Shown: one piece after another, positions 1-6,792 of the stretch | How positions within the stretch are numbered: position 1 is the stretch's first letter | Layout of the letters: the number at the start of each line of letters is the position of its first letter | NCBI GenBank assembly: GCA_947311665.1 | Contig: CAMZLA010000062.1 | Location: forward strand, 1-7,280 | Direction: 5' to 3' | DNA length: 7,280 nucleotides | Source of the DNA: an uncultured Candidatus Altimarinota bacterium | GTDB taxonomy: Bacteria > Patescibacteriota > Gracilibacteria > CAIRYL01 | Notes under the pieces: generated by a model | The model's input: only the letters and a program-made list of their open reading frames with translations | Database searches by the model: none | Told to the model about the DNA's origin: nothing | Program-made: the position numbers and the translations under genes

Positions 1-59
<59 letters not shown>

Positions 60-321
60 GCATGCGCTGTCAATGGGAACATTTTCACCGTTTATAGAGT
101 AACTGTAGGGTACTGTTTATCTTTTCTTCTGTTTTGCGAGGTTTTCCGTTTCGTTCCACCGCCATGAATATTATGGTTCATGTGGAACGCTCCTGCTATC
201 TCTCCTTTCTTTCTTTTTTGATCGTCTTCCAACTACCTTTTTTCCCCTTTTCTTGAAGTTCTTTCCCAAACTGTACAAATATCGATCCCTTTTATTGCTT
301 CTACTTTTTGTAGCTCCTTTT
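60..321. other. Gene-free stretch of different composition; possible foreign or chimeric sequence
   Basis: No credible gene is visible. Bases 61-300 are about 40% G+C, counted by eye (95 of 240), against roughly 27-33% in sampled lines of the gene cluster. The stretch contains a perfect 12-base palindrome AGCGCATGCGCT at 57-68, an imperfect inverted repeat at 152-189, and a pyrimidine-rich tract from about 196 to 266. The palindrome core GCGCATGCGC matches the known metazoan NRF-1 site, which with the (GA)n run hints at eukaryotic DNA; this is inference. A 30-codon ATG frame starts at 325, overlapping the TGA stop of the upstream gene as ATGA, and ends at 233. It is too short and featureless to call. 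No intrinsic terminator for the upstream operon is evident here. Confidence 0.55.
152..189. repeat. Imperfect inverted repeat (stem-loop)
   Basis: CGTTCCAC at 152-159 is the exact reverse complement of GTGGAACG at 182-189. Inside it, ATGAA at 164-168 pairs with TTCAT at 177-181. This gives 13 pairs interrupted by a 4-base bulge (160-163) and closed by an 8-base loop. It is not followed by a T run on either strand, so it is not a standard intrinsic terminator. It lies in the stretch of divergent composition, so its function is unknown. Confidence 0.6.
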
Positions 322-1665
322 TCATATCTTATTTTTAAGCGTATTTCTCGTTTTCCTTTTTTCTTTAAGCTCTTTGATTTTAGAATCTTTTTCAGATTTA
401 AGTTTTTCTAACGCTTCTTTTTCAGATTGAAGCTTTTTAGCTTTTGCTTGAACTTCTTCTTTAAATTTAGCTTTCTCTTTTTCTGCAATATTATTTTTTT
501 CTTTAAGCTCTTTGATTTTAGAATCTTTTTCAGATTTAAGTTTTTCTAGTTCCTCTTTAGCTTTAGTTTCAGAATTGTCTTTTTCAGATTGGAATTTTGC
601 TAACGCTTCTTTTTTAGATTGAAGCTCTTTAGCTTTTGCTTGAACTTCTTCTTCAAGTTTAGCTTTCTCTTTCTTGTCTTTAATGAAATCATAATAATCA
701 TCATAAAGTTCTTTATACCCAAAAATTAAACCAATAAAATAAAGAGCCATTTTTAACTCTGTTGGATATTCTTTGTTGAAATCATCTATCACGCATTTGA
801 CATCATTCCAATAATTTTGATTTTCTTCTTTATTTTCTAATAAGTTCTTTACTTTCAAAAAAACTGAACCAATAATTAAATTTTCTTTACCAAGTTTCTC
901 TAAAAATTTTTTAATATTTTCATTATCAGAGTCAACTATAAAAGATATATAGTCAATGAGTTTCTCTTTTTTTTGTTCATTAAGAGTTGTATATGCAGGA
1001 GAGGAATCTAAATGAAGTAATCCCTGTTTAAATTTTGAAATTCTTTCATCTTTCCTATCTTTTAATATTGCAATAATCATTAAATCATAAATAAATCCCT
1101 TATCCTCTTTATTAAATTTATTTTCTCTTCTATAGGTAAGTAAATCAAAATTAAAGTTTTTATACGCATTATTAAGATAATTATCTTCTTTGATAAGTTT
1201 CAATAGGTTTTTTGGAAAGTTTTCTTCTATCTCAAGTTCACTATTTATATTAAACTGTTCAAATAATATTTCAACTCCTCTATTCATATCATTTAACTCT
1301 TGATATGTTTCAATTGTAGATAAAATATTGCGATACTCTGTTAAATCATAAGTTATTTTAGAATTCACTTTTGTTCTATAAAATCGTTCTGCTTTTTCAG
1401 ATAGTACTTCTACTCTCTTCATGTTTTCTAATTTTAACATATAAGTATTATTTTTAAAACTTTCATTATAAAATTCATCTGTTATAGTTAAAATAAGATA
1501 ATCACTTGCTTCATTAAAAGAGAGTATTTTAAATAACTCTATTAAATTGTTTTCTATATTATTGCTTTCTTTTAAAAGAAAATTTCTATTGATATTAATC
1601 ATACCAAACCGATATAGATTAATAAATTCATCTCTACTTATTACTGTTTTATATATTGTATTCAT
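322..1665 (-). CDS. Unrecognised helical protein with C-terminal coiled-coil repeats
   Basis: I do not recognise this 447-residue protein. Residues 1 to about 330 look like a mostly helical globular domain, including a hydrophobic stretch near 306-318 (MALYFIGLIFGY), with no signal peptide, catalytic motif or nucleotide-binding loop. Residues 331-436 are a Lys/Glu-rich coiled coil built from a 46-residue unit containing KSEKDSKIKELKEK, with an 18-residue insertion in the earlier copy. The ATG at 1665 is preceded by AAGGAG five bases away, which overlaps the stop of the upstream helicase gene, so this gene ends the Hsp70-helicase operon. The last 11 or so residues (after KELKEK) depart from the repeat just where base composition changes, and the stop is TGA while the other four genes end in TAA. 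The C-terminus may therefore be truncated or come from a chimeric join. A scaffold or substrate-recognition partner for the operon's ATPases is possible but is inference. Confidence 0.8.
   Translation of the reverse strand: MNTIYKTVISRDEFINLYRFGMININRNFLLKESNNIENNLIELFKILSFNEASDYLILTITDEFYNESFKNNTYMLKLENMKRVEVLSEKAERFYRTKVNSKITYDLTEYRNILSTIETYQELNDMNRGVEILFEQFNINSELEIEENFPKNLLKLIKEDNYLNNAYKNFNFDLLTYRRENKFNKEDKGFIYDLMIIAILKDRKDERISKFKQGLLHLDSSPAYTTLNEQKKEKLIDYISFIVDSDNENIKKFLEKLGKENLIIGSVFLKVKNLLENKEENQNYWNDVKCVIDDFNKEYPTELKMALYFIGLIFGYKELYDDYYDFIKDKKEKAKLEEEVQAKAKELQSKKEALAKFQSEKDNSETKAKEELEKLKSEKDSKIKELKEKNNIAEKEKAKFKEEVQAKAKKLQSEKEALEKLKSEKDSKIKELKEKRKTRNTLKNKI
357..671 (-). repeat. 138-base in-frame tandem repeat coding for coiled coil
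   Basis: The stretch at 363-410 recurs identically at 501-548, a spacing of 138 bases or 46 codons. The block at 409-480 recurs at 601-672 with four mismatches at a spacing of 192 bases (138 plus 54). The 54-base excess encodes an 18-residue insertion that itself looks like a partial duplication of a SEKD-containing segment. All steps are multiples of three, so unit gain or loss keeps the frame. A 46-residue period equals five heptads plus one hendecad, compatible with a continuous coiled coil. Confidence 0.88.
361..548. repeat. Direct repeat, left copy (in coiled-coil gene)
   Basis: These 188 bases match 7056-7243 in the same orientation and register (offset 6695) with mismatches only at 435, 462, 486, 507 and 540, about 97% identity. 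Identity stops sharply at both ends: at 360 it runs into the divergent tail, and at 549 into a local insertion. All five differences change the encoded residue (K/E, K/E, A/S, L/F, L/F). The copies bracket the two helicase genes and the Hsp70 gene. Confidence 0.93.
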
Positions 1666-1670
1666 TTTTT

Positions 1671-1676
1671 CTCCTT
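1671..1676 (-). promoter_or_regulatory. Ribosome binding site overlapping upstream stop codon
   Basis: AAGGAG on the minus strand lies five bases before the ATG at 1665 and shares bases with the TAA stop (1675-1677) of the UvrD-like helicase gene. A ribosome ending the helicase would cover this site, implying translational coupling. Confidence 0.8.
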
Positions 1677-2844
1677 AAAAATCAAAATCTAATTCTTCAT
1701 TACTCTCTAATTCCTTATTCCAATCAACAATAGTACATAGATGCTTGAAATTTTCTATGTAGCTAGGTAATACATCAGAATAAGTCATGTATAGATTTTT
1801 TTTACTTCGTGTCATACCTACCATAAAAAGTGTTTTTTTTGTCTCTTCATCCATCCATAAATTTTCAAAACCATTATTATAGAAAAAAGGTAAAAAAACA
1901 TTATCAAAATCTAATCCTTTAGAACTATGATAAGTCATAAAAATTATTTTCCCTTTTTTATTTGCATTATATAGGTCTCCATAATTATTACCTAAATATT
2001 CCATATTCATTTGGTTCAATTGAAGTAGTGCATTGACTTTATTATAATCTACTTTACCCCATCTATTTAGAGGAAGAGTTCCAATCTGTTTGTTTTCTAT
2101 TTTAAAAACAATATTTATAAATTTTTCTATATCTTTATGAGAAGGCAATAAAATAACTACACTTTCTCCACTTTCAATAGCACTTACTGATTCAGAAAGA
2201 ATATACTCAACCTGTTGCTCTTCATTTTCTCCTTTAAATAACCTTGGAGTGCTATCCTTCTTTCTTCCTATTTTAGCAACATCAATTTGCATATTTGGTA
2301 GTAATAAACTTATACATTTAACAATCGATTTTGTTGATCTATAAATTGTTTCAAACATATATGATTTACTTTCTGTAATCTTATTTATTTCTGATATTTT
2401 AACAACTTTTTCATGTGTTTTAGGGTCCTCTTTATAGATAGATTGATTTGGGTCTCCAGCAAAAATAAGTTGATTACTTCTTTTCTTGATATTTTCTAAA
2501 ACACTTTGAGGTAAATCTTGTACTTCATCACAAAAAATATATTCATAATGAAAATTCTCTTTTATAAATTTATGATAGGTTGTTAGATATACATTTTGAT
2601 AAGGAATCCTTGACTCCTCCATCGCTGCTATAAACATATCTCTTAAAGCATTTGTAAAAACAACTACACAAATAAATACATTTGGATTTTCCTCTATTTT
2701 TTCAAGGATTAAATGGATTAATATAACAGATTTTCCTGTTCCAGGAAGTCCTGTTAGCCATTTATTATCTCCTTTTGCCACTTCATGAAAAATAAAATTA
2801 TTTTGATCATTATCTAGTTGGTCTGCACGTATCATCCATGACAT
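1675..2844 (-). CDS. Compact UvrD/DUF2075-like SF1 helicase
   Basis: This is a cytoplasmic superfamily 1 ATPase of the UvrD/Rep-DUF2075 type, expected to move along or remodel nucleic acid using ATP. The helicase motifs appear in order: a Q-like ADQLDNDQ at 7-14, Walker A GLPGTGKS at 32-39, motif Ia VVFTNALRDMF at 61-71, Walker B FCDEVQDLP at 104-112, motif III AGDPNQSIY at 129-137, YRST at 168-171, motif V TYHSSKGLDFDNV at 304-316, and motif VI MVGMTRSKKNLYMTYS at 341-356. All catalytic motifs are intact. At 389 residues it is much shorter than full UvrD/Rep (about 700), so the accessory 1B/2B domains are absent or reduced and there is no fused nuclease or NERD domain. The ATG at 2844 starts 1 base after the Hsp70 stop with an AGAGGA site inside the Hsp70 3' end. 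This tight linkage suggests that it works with the Hsp70-TPR protein. DNA versus RNA preference cannot be told. Confidence 0.9.
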   Translation of the reverse strand: MSWMIRADQLDNDQNNFIFHEVAKGDNKWLTGLPGTGKSVILIHLILEKIEENPNVFICVVVFTNALRDMFIAAMEESRIPYQNVYLTTYHKFIKENFHYEYIFCDEVQDLPQSVLENIKKRSNQLIFAGDPNQSIYKEDPKTHEKVVKISEINKITESKSYMFETIYRSTKSIVKCISLLLPNMQIDVAKIGRKKDSTPRLFKGENEEQQVEYILSESVSAIESGESVVILLPSHKDIEKFINIVFKIENKQIGTLPLNRWGKVDYNKVNALLQLNQMNMEYLGNNYGDLYNANKKGKIIFMTYHSSKGLDFDNVFLPFFYNNGFENLWMDEETKKTLFMVGMTRSKKNLYMTYSDVLPSYIENFKHLCTIVDWNKELESNEELDFDF

Positions 2845-2845
2845 A

Positions 2846-5248
2846 TTATACTTCCTCTAATTGTTTAATTTTTACTGTTGTTAAGTTGTTACTGTTGTAG
2901 TCTTCACTGCTATTAAAGTCATCTGAAGATTTTTTGAAATTTTTTTCTTCAAGTTCTACTGCATAATCATATTTTTTTAAATATTTAGCACAAGAAATAA
3001 ACCAGTACATATTAGAAGAAAAATAACCATTTTCATATTCTGACTTAAAAGAATCAAAGGCTCTTTCAATTAATTCATATCCTTTTTTCTCTTCAAAGTT
3101 ATCTATGAGATAAACACCATAAAGGTAAAGTGAGTCATTATAGGTTGGATTGATCTCTAACGACTTTTTTAACCAACGCTGATATTCCTCTTTGCTATTA
3201 TATTTATATTTTAATGCTATATTGAAAGCTGTAACAGCAGAGGGTTCTTCTTCCATTGCTCTCATATAAAAAGTTAATGCTTTTTCATTGTCTCCTGCAT
3301 TACTATAGGCAACTCCTATATTATTTAAGCTACCACTATTAAACTTATCATACATTTCTTCAAGAATCTCTGCAACATTTAGGTCTAATCCTAACTGTTC
3401 ATATTCATTTTTTAGTTTTCTCAATGTATTTAATGAAGCTTCTCCATTGTTAGAAACGACCTCTTTATTAAACTCTTTTTCTGCTTCAAATTTTTTTCTA
3501 TCTCTAAAAGAGATATCTGCATTAGAAAATGGATTTAAAGGTTTTACCTTTACTCTCTTCCCATTAACTGTTGCTTCAATATTCATTCTTTTATCTGAGT
3601 TTATATTTATTTTCAATTCAATTTTCATATCTAAAGTAAATCCTTTTTTGTCAGGACTTTCAATTTCTATATTATGTAATAATCTACTTTTATTACCTAC
3701 ACATATTGGAATTTCAATTACTTTTTGATTATTCTTTTGTACTTGTAAATTGTCAATAATAATTGATTCACACGGAATAATCGTTCCTGCTTTAAGTAGA
3801 GTTTGAAGAGTTTCATCATTTCCATTTTTTATAATTATAATAATGGGTTCACTTGTAATAGGCTCTATAATATTTTTATTAAACCCATTAAATATCATAG
3901 AATGAATAGATGCCCCTTGTGAAACATGAGCTTGTAAATCTTTAGGTATCAGATGTTCTGACTCATCGAAATACTCTTTTAATGATTTCTGAATCAGTGG
4001 ATTTTTAGCACTTCCTCCAATAAAAAGTAGATAATCAATATCATGTTTCTCTAAATGAGACTTTTTAAGAGCTGAACGAATAGGAGAGTAGATATTTTTA
4101 TTTTTTGAATTATGTTGAGAGGTAAATAACTCATTAATCTCAAAAAACTCTTTATAAGTAAGTGTTGGGTTAGAGAGAATAAATGTGCCTTTTCTTGATT
4201 TAATAGTTATAGTATGGTGTAAAGAGATAGAAGCATTTTTCTTAAGTAGTTGATTTAATCCTCTTCTCTCTAATAATAGAGCTAGTTCTTTACTTGTAGA
4301 GATTTTTAATAACTCTGCCGATTTTTCTAATTTTGGAAGAATATGCTGTTCTATATCTTTTTTCTTAAAAAAGCTCTCTTCTACTTTATTTTCTTTTAAA
4401 AATTGTGGTAGCAAAATATCTTTAGCAATTAACTTATCTATATCATTTCCTCCTAAAGCTTCAAAGCGTGAAATAGATAAATTTTTAGAGTAAAAACCTT
4501 TAGGGTTATAACCTATTTCAAGAATCGAAATATCACAAGTTCCTGCTCCAAAATCAAATACTAAAAGATTCGTAGGATAATCCTCTAAAATAGAAATTTC
4601 ACTTTTAAGTTCAGGGTCACTCACATAACTCAAAAAGGCTGCATTTGGTTCATCTATTAGAGCTTGTTTATCTTTCATCATCCCATTATCATGAAGACCA
4701 TCAATTAAATCTTTTCGTTGATTGGCTTCAAATGAAGCAGGAATACTTACAGCATACTCAATATTAGATGGTAAATTGTGTTCTTTAGTATACTTTTCAA
4801 TCTGTACTTTTAAATATTTAAAGAAAATGCGTGTAACATCTTTTGGATTTAAGATTTTTATTCTTTCATTATTTAACTCTGATTGAGGATACTTGTAACC
4901 GACATCCTCTCCTAACTCCATCTTAAAAGAGTGCCATAAATTTTTTCCTTGCTTAAGTTTTAACTTAAGTAAACTTGCTCCCTCTCCTACCAATAGTTTT
5001 TGATTATACCAAGCAACCATTGTAGGGATTTTATATGAATTATAAATTGTTCCATCATAAAGTTTTTGATTTAATTCTATAGATTTAGCAAGAATAGTTG
5101 AATTACTTGTATCAAAGTAAGCTAAACTAACAACGGTTGTTGAAGTTCCAAAATCTATACCAATATATGTTGTATCCATTTGAAAGTTTTGAGTTAGTTG
5201 ATTTGATGTTTTTGTAGGTAATATTTTTTTAATTGTTAGGTGAGTCAA
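2846..5248 (-). CDS. Hsp70-family ATPase with C-terminal TPR repeats
   Basis: This is an 800-residue Hsp70/DnaK-superfamily protein, probably cytoplasmic. The nucleotide-binding domain is complete: phosphate-1 IGIDFGTSTTVV at 29-40, connect-1 VSIPASFEANQRKD at 167-180, DEPNAAFLSY at 199-208, phosphate-2 LVFDFGAGTCDISIL at 229-243, GGNDID at 266-271, adenosine motif LLFIGGSAKNPLIQ at 407-420, and SQGASIHS at 443-450. Residues about 463-580 are beta-rich and resemble the start of a substrate-binding domain. In place of the helical lid, residues about 637-770 look like TPRs, the clearest being LNNIGVAYSNAGDNEKALTF at 641-660. DnaK is about 640 residues. The TTG at 5248 is chosen because AAGGA lies seven bases upstream and an in-frame TAA (5252-5254) sits two codons before. 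The ATG at 5179 (residue 24, MDTTYIGIDFG) has no visible ribosome site, though it would give a more usual N-terminus. This gene heads a coupled operon with a UvrD-like helicase and a coiled-coil protein, and no DnaJ or GrpE is adjacent. It is a specialised Hsp70 rather than housekeeping dnaK. Confidence 0.92.
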   Translation of the reverse strand: MTHLTIKKILPTKTSNQLTQNFQMDTTYIGIDFGTSTTVVSLAYFDTSNSTILAKSIELNQKLYDGTIYNSYKIPTMVAWYNQKLLVGEGASLLKLKLKQGKNLWHSFKMELGEDVGYKYPQSELNNERIKILNPKDVTRIFFKYLKVQIEKYTKEHNLPSNIEYAVSIPASFEANQRKDLIDGLHDNGMMKDKQALIDEPNAAFLSYVSDPELKSEISILEDYPTNLLVFDFGAGTCDISILEIGYNPKGFYSKNLSISRFEALGGNDIDKLIAKDILLPQFLKENKVEESFFKKKDIEQHILPKLEKSAELLKISTSKELALLLERRGLNQLLKKNASISLHHTITIKSRKGTFILSNPTLTYKEFFEINELFTSQHNSKNKNIYSPIRSALKKSHLEKHDIDYLLFIGGSAKNPLIQKSLKEYFDESEHLIPKDLQAHVSQGASIHSMIFNGFNKNIIEPITSEPIIIIIKNGNDETLQTLLKAGTIIPCESIIIDNLQVQKNNQKVIEIPICVGNKSRLLHNIEIESPDKKGFTLDMKIELKININSDKRMNIEATVNGKRVKVKPLNPFSNADISFRDRKKFEAEKEFNKEVVSNNGEASLNTLRKLKNEYEQLGLDLNVAEILEEMYDKFNSGSLNNIGVAYSNAGDNEKALTFYMRAMEEEPSAVTAFNIALKYKYNSKEEYQRWLKKSLEINPTYNDSLYLYGVYLIDNFEEKKGYELIERAFDSFKSEYENGYFSSNMYWFISCAKYLKKYDYAVELEEKNFKKSSDDFNSSEDYNSNNLTTVKIKQLEEV
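2853..2858 (-). promoter_or_regulatory. Ribosome binding site within the Hsp70 3' end
   Basis: AGAGGA on the minus strand is eight bases before the helicase ATG (2844) and lies within the last codons of the Hsp70 gene, where it encodes part of the terminal LEEV. With a 1-base gap between stop and start, the two genes are very likely translationally coupled. Confidence 0.75.
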
Positions 5249-5255
5249 ATCTTAT

Positions 5256-5260
5256 TCCTT
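5256..5260 (-). promoter_or_regulatory. Ribosome binding site that decides the TTG start of the Hsp70 gene
   Basis: AAGGA (within AAAAGGAA) on the minus strand is seven bases before TTG at 5248. The alternative ATG at 5179 is preceded by ACTCAAAACTTTCAA with no Shine-Dalgarno match, so the TTG start with its 23-residue N-terminal extension is preferred. Confidence 0.7.
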
Positions 5261-5281
5261 TTATTTATATTAATTATTTAT

Positions 5282-5310
5282 ATTATATATTTAAATTAAT
5301 ATATTTAAGA
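5282..5310 (-). promoter_or_regulatory. Possible promoter of the Hsp70-helicase-coiled-coil operon
   Basis: A perfect TATAAT lies on the minus strand at 5287-5282, about 34 bases before the TTG start, in a nearly pure A+T stretch (5261-5315). No good -35 box is present at 16-18 bases spacing; the best I see is TCTTAA at 5310-5305. A lone strong -10 in A+T-rich DNA fits Campylobacterota sigma-70 promoters, but such boxes also arise by chance in this composition. Confidence 0.4.
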
Positions 5311-5400
5311 TTAAATGGATTTTAATGGAGATGTTATGCACGTTTTTTCCTTTGGAAGTGTTTTTAGATTAACGCTTGTTTTTTATATATTATTTAAAAC

Positions 5401-6792
5401 TTACTGTTCAAACTCCAATTGTTTAAAAAACTCCAAAATAGCAGGGTCAGCTTTAACATCACTCAACTTAATAGGTCGTTTTAGGGTAATTCCTTCTAAT
5501 GTTTTACATCTTGATAAGGCAACATAAGTTTGTCCATATGCAAATGCTCCTCTAACTCCTAAATCAATATTAAGCTTTTCTATGGTCATACCTTGTGACT
5601 TATGAATAGTTATTGCCCAGCCTAATGATATTGGGTATTGAGTAAAAATACCAAGTAGTTTCTTTTCAATTCGTCTTGTATCATAATTGTATGTATATTC
5701 AGGTTTTTCCCAATGTTCTCTTGCTACAGTAACAATATTTTTACTATCTTCTAATTGGATGAGAATATGTTCATCTTTAAAATCTACAATTGTACCAAGT
5801 GAACCATTGAACCACAACCTATCTGAAGAATTTTGTACAAAAATAATTTTTGCTCCAATTTTTAAATCTAAAATATCAGGAGCAGGAAAGTGCATTTTTC
5901 TTTGTTTTAGTTGACCTGTATAGGTAGCATGAAAAGTTCTAAGACTATTCGGATTTTCTTCTAACTTTTTTTCATTTATCATTTTTGCTGTTGCATTGGT
6001 AGCTACTAAAGTTATGCTATCTGTTTGTTTTTCTATTTTATCAGAATAGCACTTTTGATTAAGTAATTTAACATATTTATGATGATGCTTATTTATACGA
6101 ATATGATTTAAAATATTAATAAAATTTCTATCAGTTTGTCTAAATACCTTTCTTAACTCTATAGGTATAATGTTTATAGAGTTAAATACATCAGCCGAAT
6201 AAAAATAGTGACTGTTATATCTATGAGTAAAAAATACTCCGACCTCTTCATCTGGAACAATCGGAGGAAGTTGCAATAAATCTCCAATAAATAGGATATT
6301 TATTCCTCCAAAAGGTAACTCATTTTTTCGTGCTTTTTTTAATGAATTATTCATTACATCTATTACATTTGGACTAACCATTGAAATTTCATCTATAATT
6401 AAAAGACTTAAATCTTTTATGACAGGAATCATATTATTTTTCAAAGGATAACATTCCTCTGGGTTTAATACTTTTATAGGAAGAGAAAAAAAAGAGTGTA
6501 TTGTTTGACCACCTACATTAAGAGCTGCTATAGATGTAGGTGCAATAACTGCACAATTTTTTATTTTGGAGACTAAATATTTAATCAGTGTTGATTTTCC
6601 TGTTCCTGCTTTTCCTGAAACAAATATAGCTTGGTTTTCTTTTTTCGCTAAGTCTAATATAGCTGTATACTCAGGAAGAATTTCAATAGATGTTTCATCA
6701 AAAACTTTTTTTTTCTTATGCATATCTATAAATTCTTTTTGACGATGAATATTTTCACTTATTTCTGATAAGTTTACGGTTTTTAACTGCAT
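5401..6792 (-). CDS. PIF1/RecD2-like SF1 helicase
   Basis: This complete 463-residue superfamily 1B-type helicase is expected to translocate 5' to 3' on single-stranded DNA, the family polarity, and to unwind or strip it. Motifs in order: Walker A GKAGTGKST at 60-68, motif Ia APTSIAALNVGGQTIHSFF at 84-102, Walker B LLIIDEISMV at 130-139, motif III GDLLQLPP at 170-177, the conserved ELRKVFRQTD at 212-221, an SH3-like insert around 310-350 (KIGAKIIFVQN then NGSLGTIVDF), GWAITIHKSQGMTIE at 391-405, and YVALSRCKTLEGI at 423-435. The HSFFSLP segment and the IDEISMV motif are typical of PIF1-like rather than RecD proteins. The first 40 residues are charged and lack a recognised domain. The ATG at 6792 has AAGGAG ten bases upstream and lies inside the end of the preceding coiled-coil gene, overlapping it by 10 bases. 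PIF1-like helicases occur in chromosomes, phages and accessory islands, so the name alone does not fix its role. Confidence 0.93.
   Translation of the reverse strand: MQLKTVNLSEISENIHRQKEFIDMHKKKKVFDETSIEILPEYTAILDLAKKENQAIFVSGKAGTGKSTLIKYLVSKIKNCAVIAPTSIAALNVGGQTIHSFFSLPIKVLNPEECYPLKNNMIPVIKDLSLLIIDEISMVSPNVIDVMNNSLKKARKNELPFGGINILFIGDLLQLPPIVPDEEVGVFFTHRYNSHYFYSADVFNSINIIPIELRKVFRQTDRNFINILNHIRINKHHHKYVKLLNQKCYSDKIEKQTDSITLVATNATAKMINEKKLEENPNSLRTFHATYTGQLKQRKMHFPAPDILDLKIGAKIIFVQNSSDRLWFNGSLGTIVDFKDEHILIQLEDSKNIVTVAREHWEKPEYTYNYDTRRIEKKLLGIFTQYPISLGWAITIHKSQGMTIEKLNIDLGVRGAFAYGQTYVALSRCKTLEGITLKRPIKLSDVKADPAILEFFKQLEFEQ

Larger units (their letters stand above)
5249..5400. other. A+T-rich intergenic region between PIF1-like and Hsp70 genes
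   Basis: This 152-base gap is the only sizeable intergenic space in the bacterial part, where the other junctions are 10-base overlap, 1-base gap and 9-base gap. It probably marks the boundary between two transcription units. It holds the candidate promoter and ribosome site for the Hsp70 gene. A weak TTCC-TTT-GGAA hairpin at about 5348-5358 has only four pairs, so I do not call a terminator for the PIF1-like gene. No small ORF with a convincing start is seen. Confidence 0.6.

Noticed and set aside
233..325. A 30-codon ATG frame overlapping the stop of the last gene (ATGA)
   Set aside because: It is very short, featureless and in the region of altered composition. The overlap may be chance or an artefact of the suspected join.
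357..671. CRISPR array or other DNA-level repeat array
   Set aside because: The repeats are contiguous 138-base units in one reading frame encoding a coiled coil, without short repeats separated by unique spacers.
2846..2857. Hsp70 C-terminus ending LEEV, recalling the eukaryotic EEVD tail that binds TPR proteins
   Set aside because: The final Asp is missing, and the GAG GAA codons are explained by the overlapping ribosome binding site of the downstream helicase.
3447..3728. Plus-strand frame of 93 codons inside the Hsp70 gene
   Set aside because: It is antisense to a well-supported Hsp70 coding region and consists of generic hydrophobic residues typical of shadow frames in A+T-rich DNA.
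5331..5400. Intrinsic terminator downstream of the PIF1-like gene
   Set aside because: Only a four-pair TTCC/GGAA hairpin and weak A+T pairings are present, with no G+C-rich stem followed by a T run on the minus strand.
5315..5527. Plus-strand frame of 70 codons at the PIF1-like 3' end
   Set aside because: It overlaps the conserved C-terminal part of the helicase on the other strand and has no family resemblance or clear ribosome site.
5687..5914. Plus-strand frame of 75 codons inside the PIF1-like gene
   Set aside because: It is entirely antisense to conserved helicase sequence and is a shadow frame.
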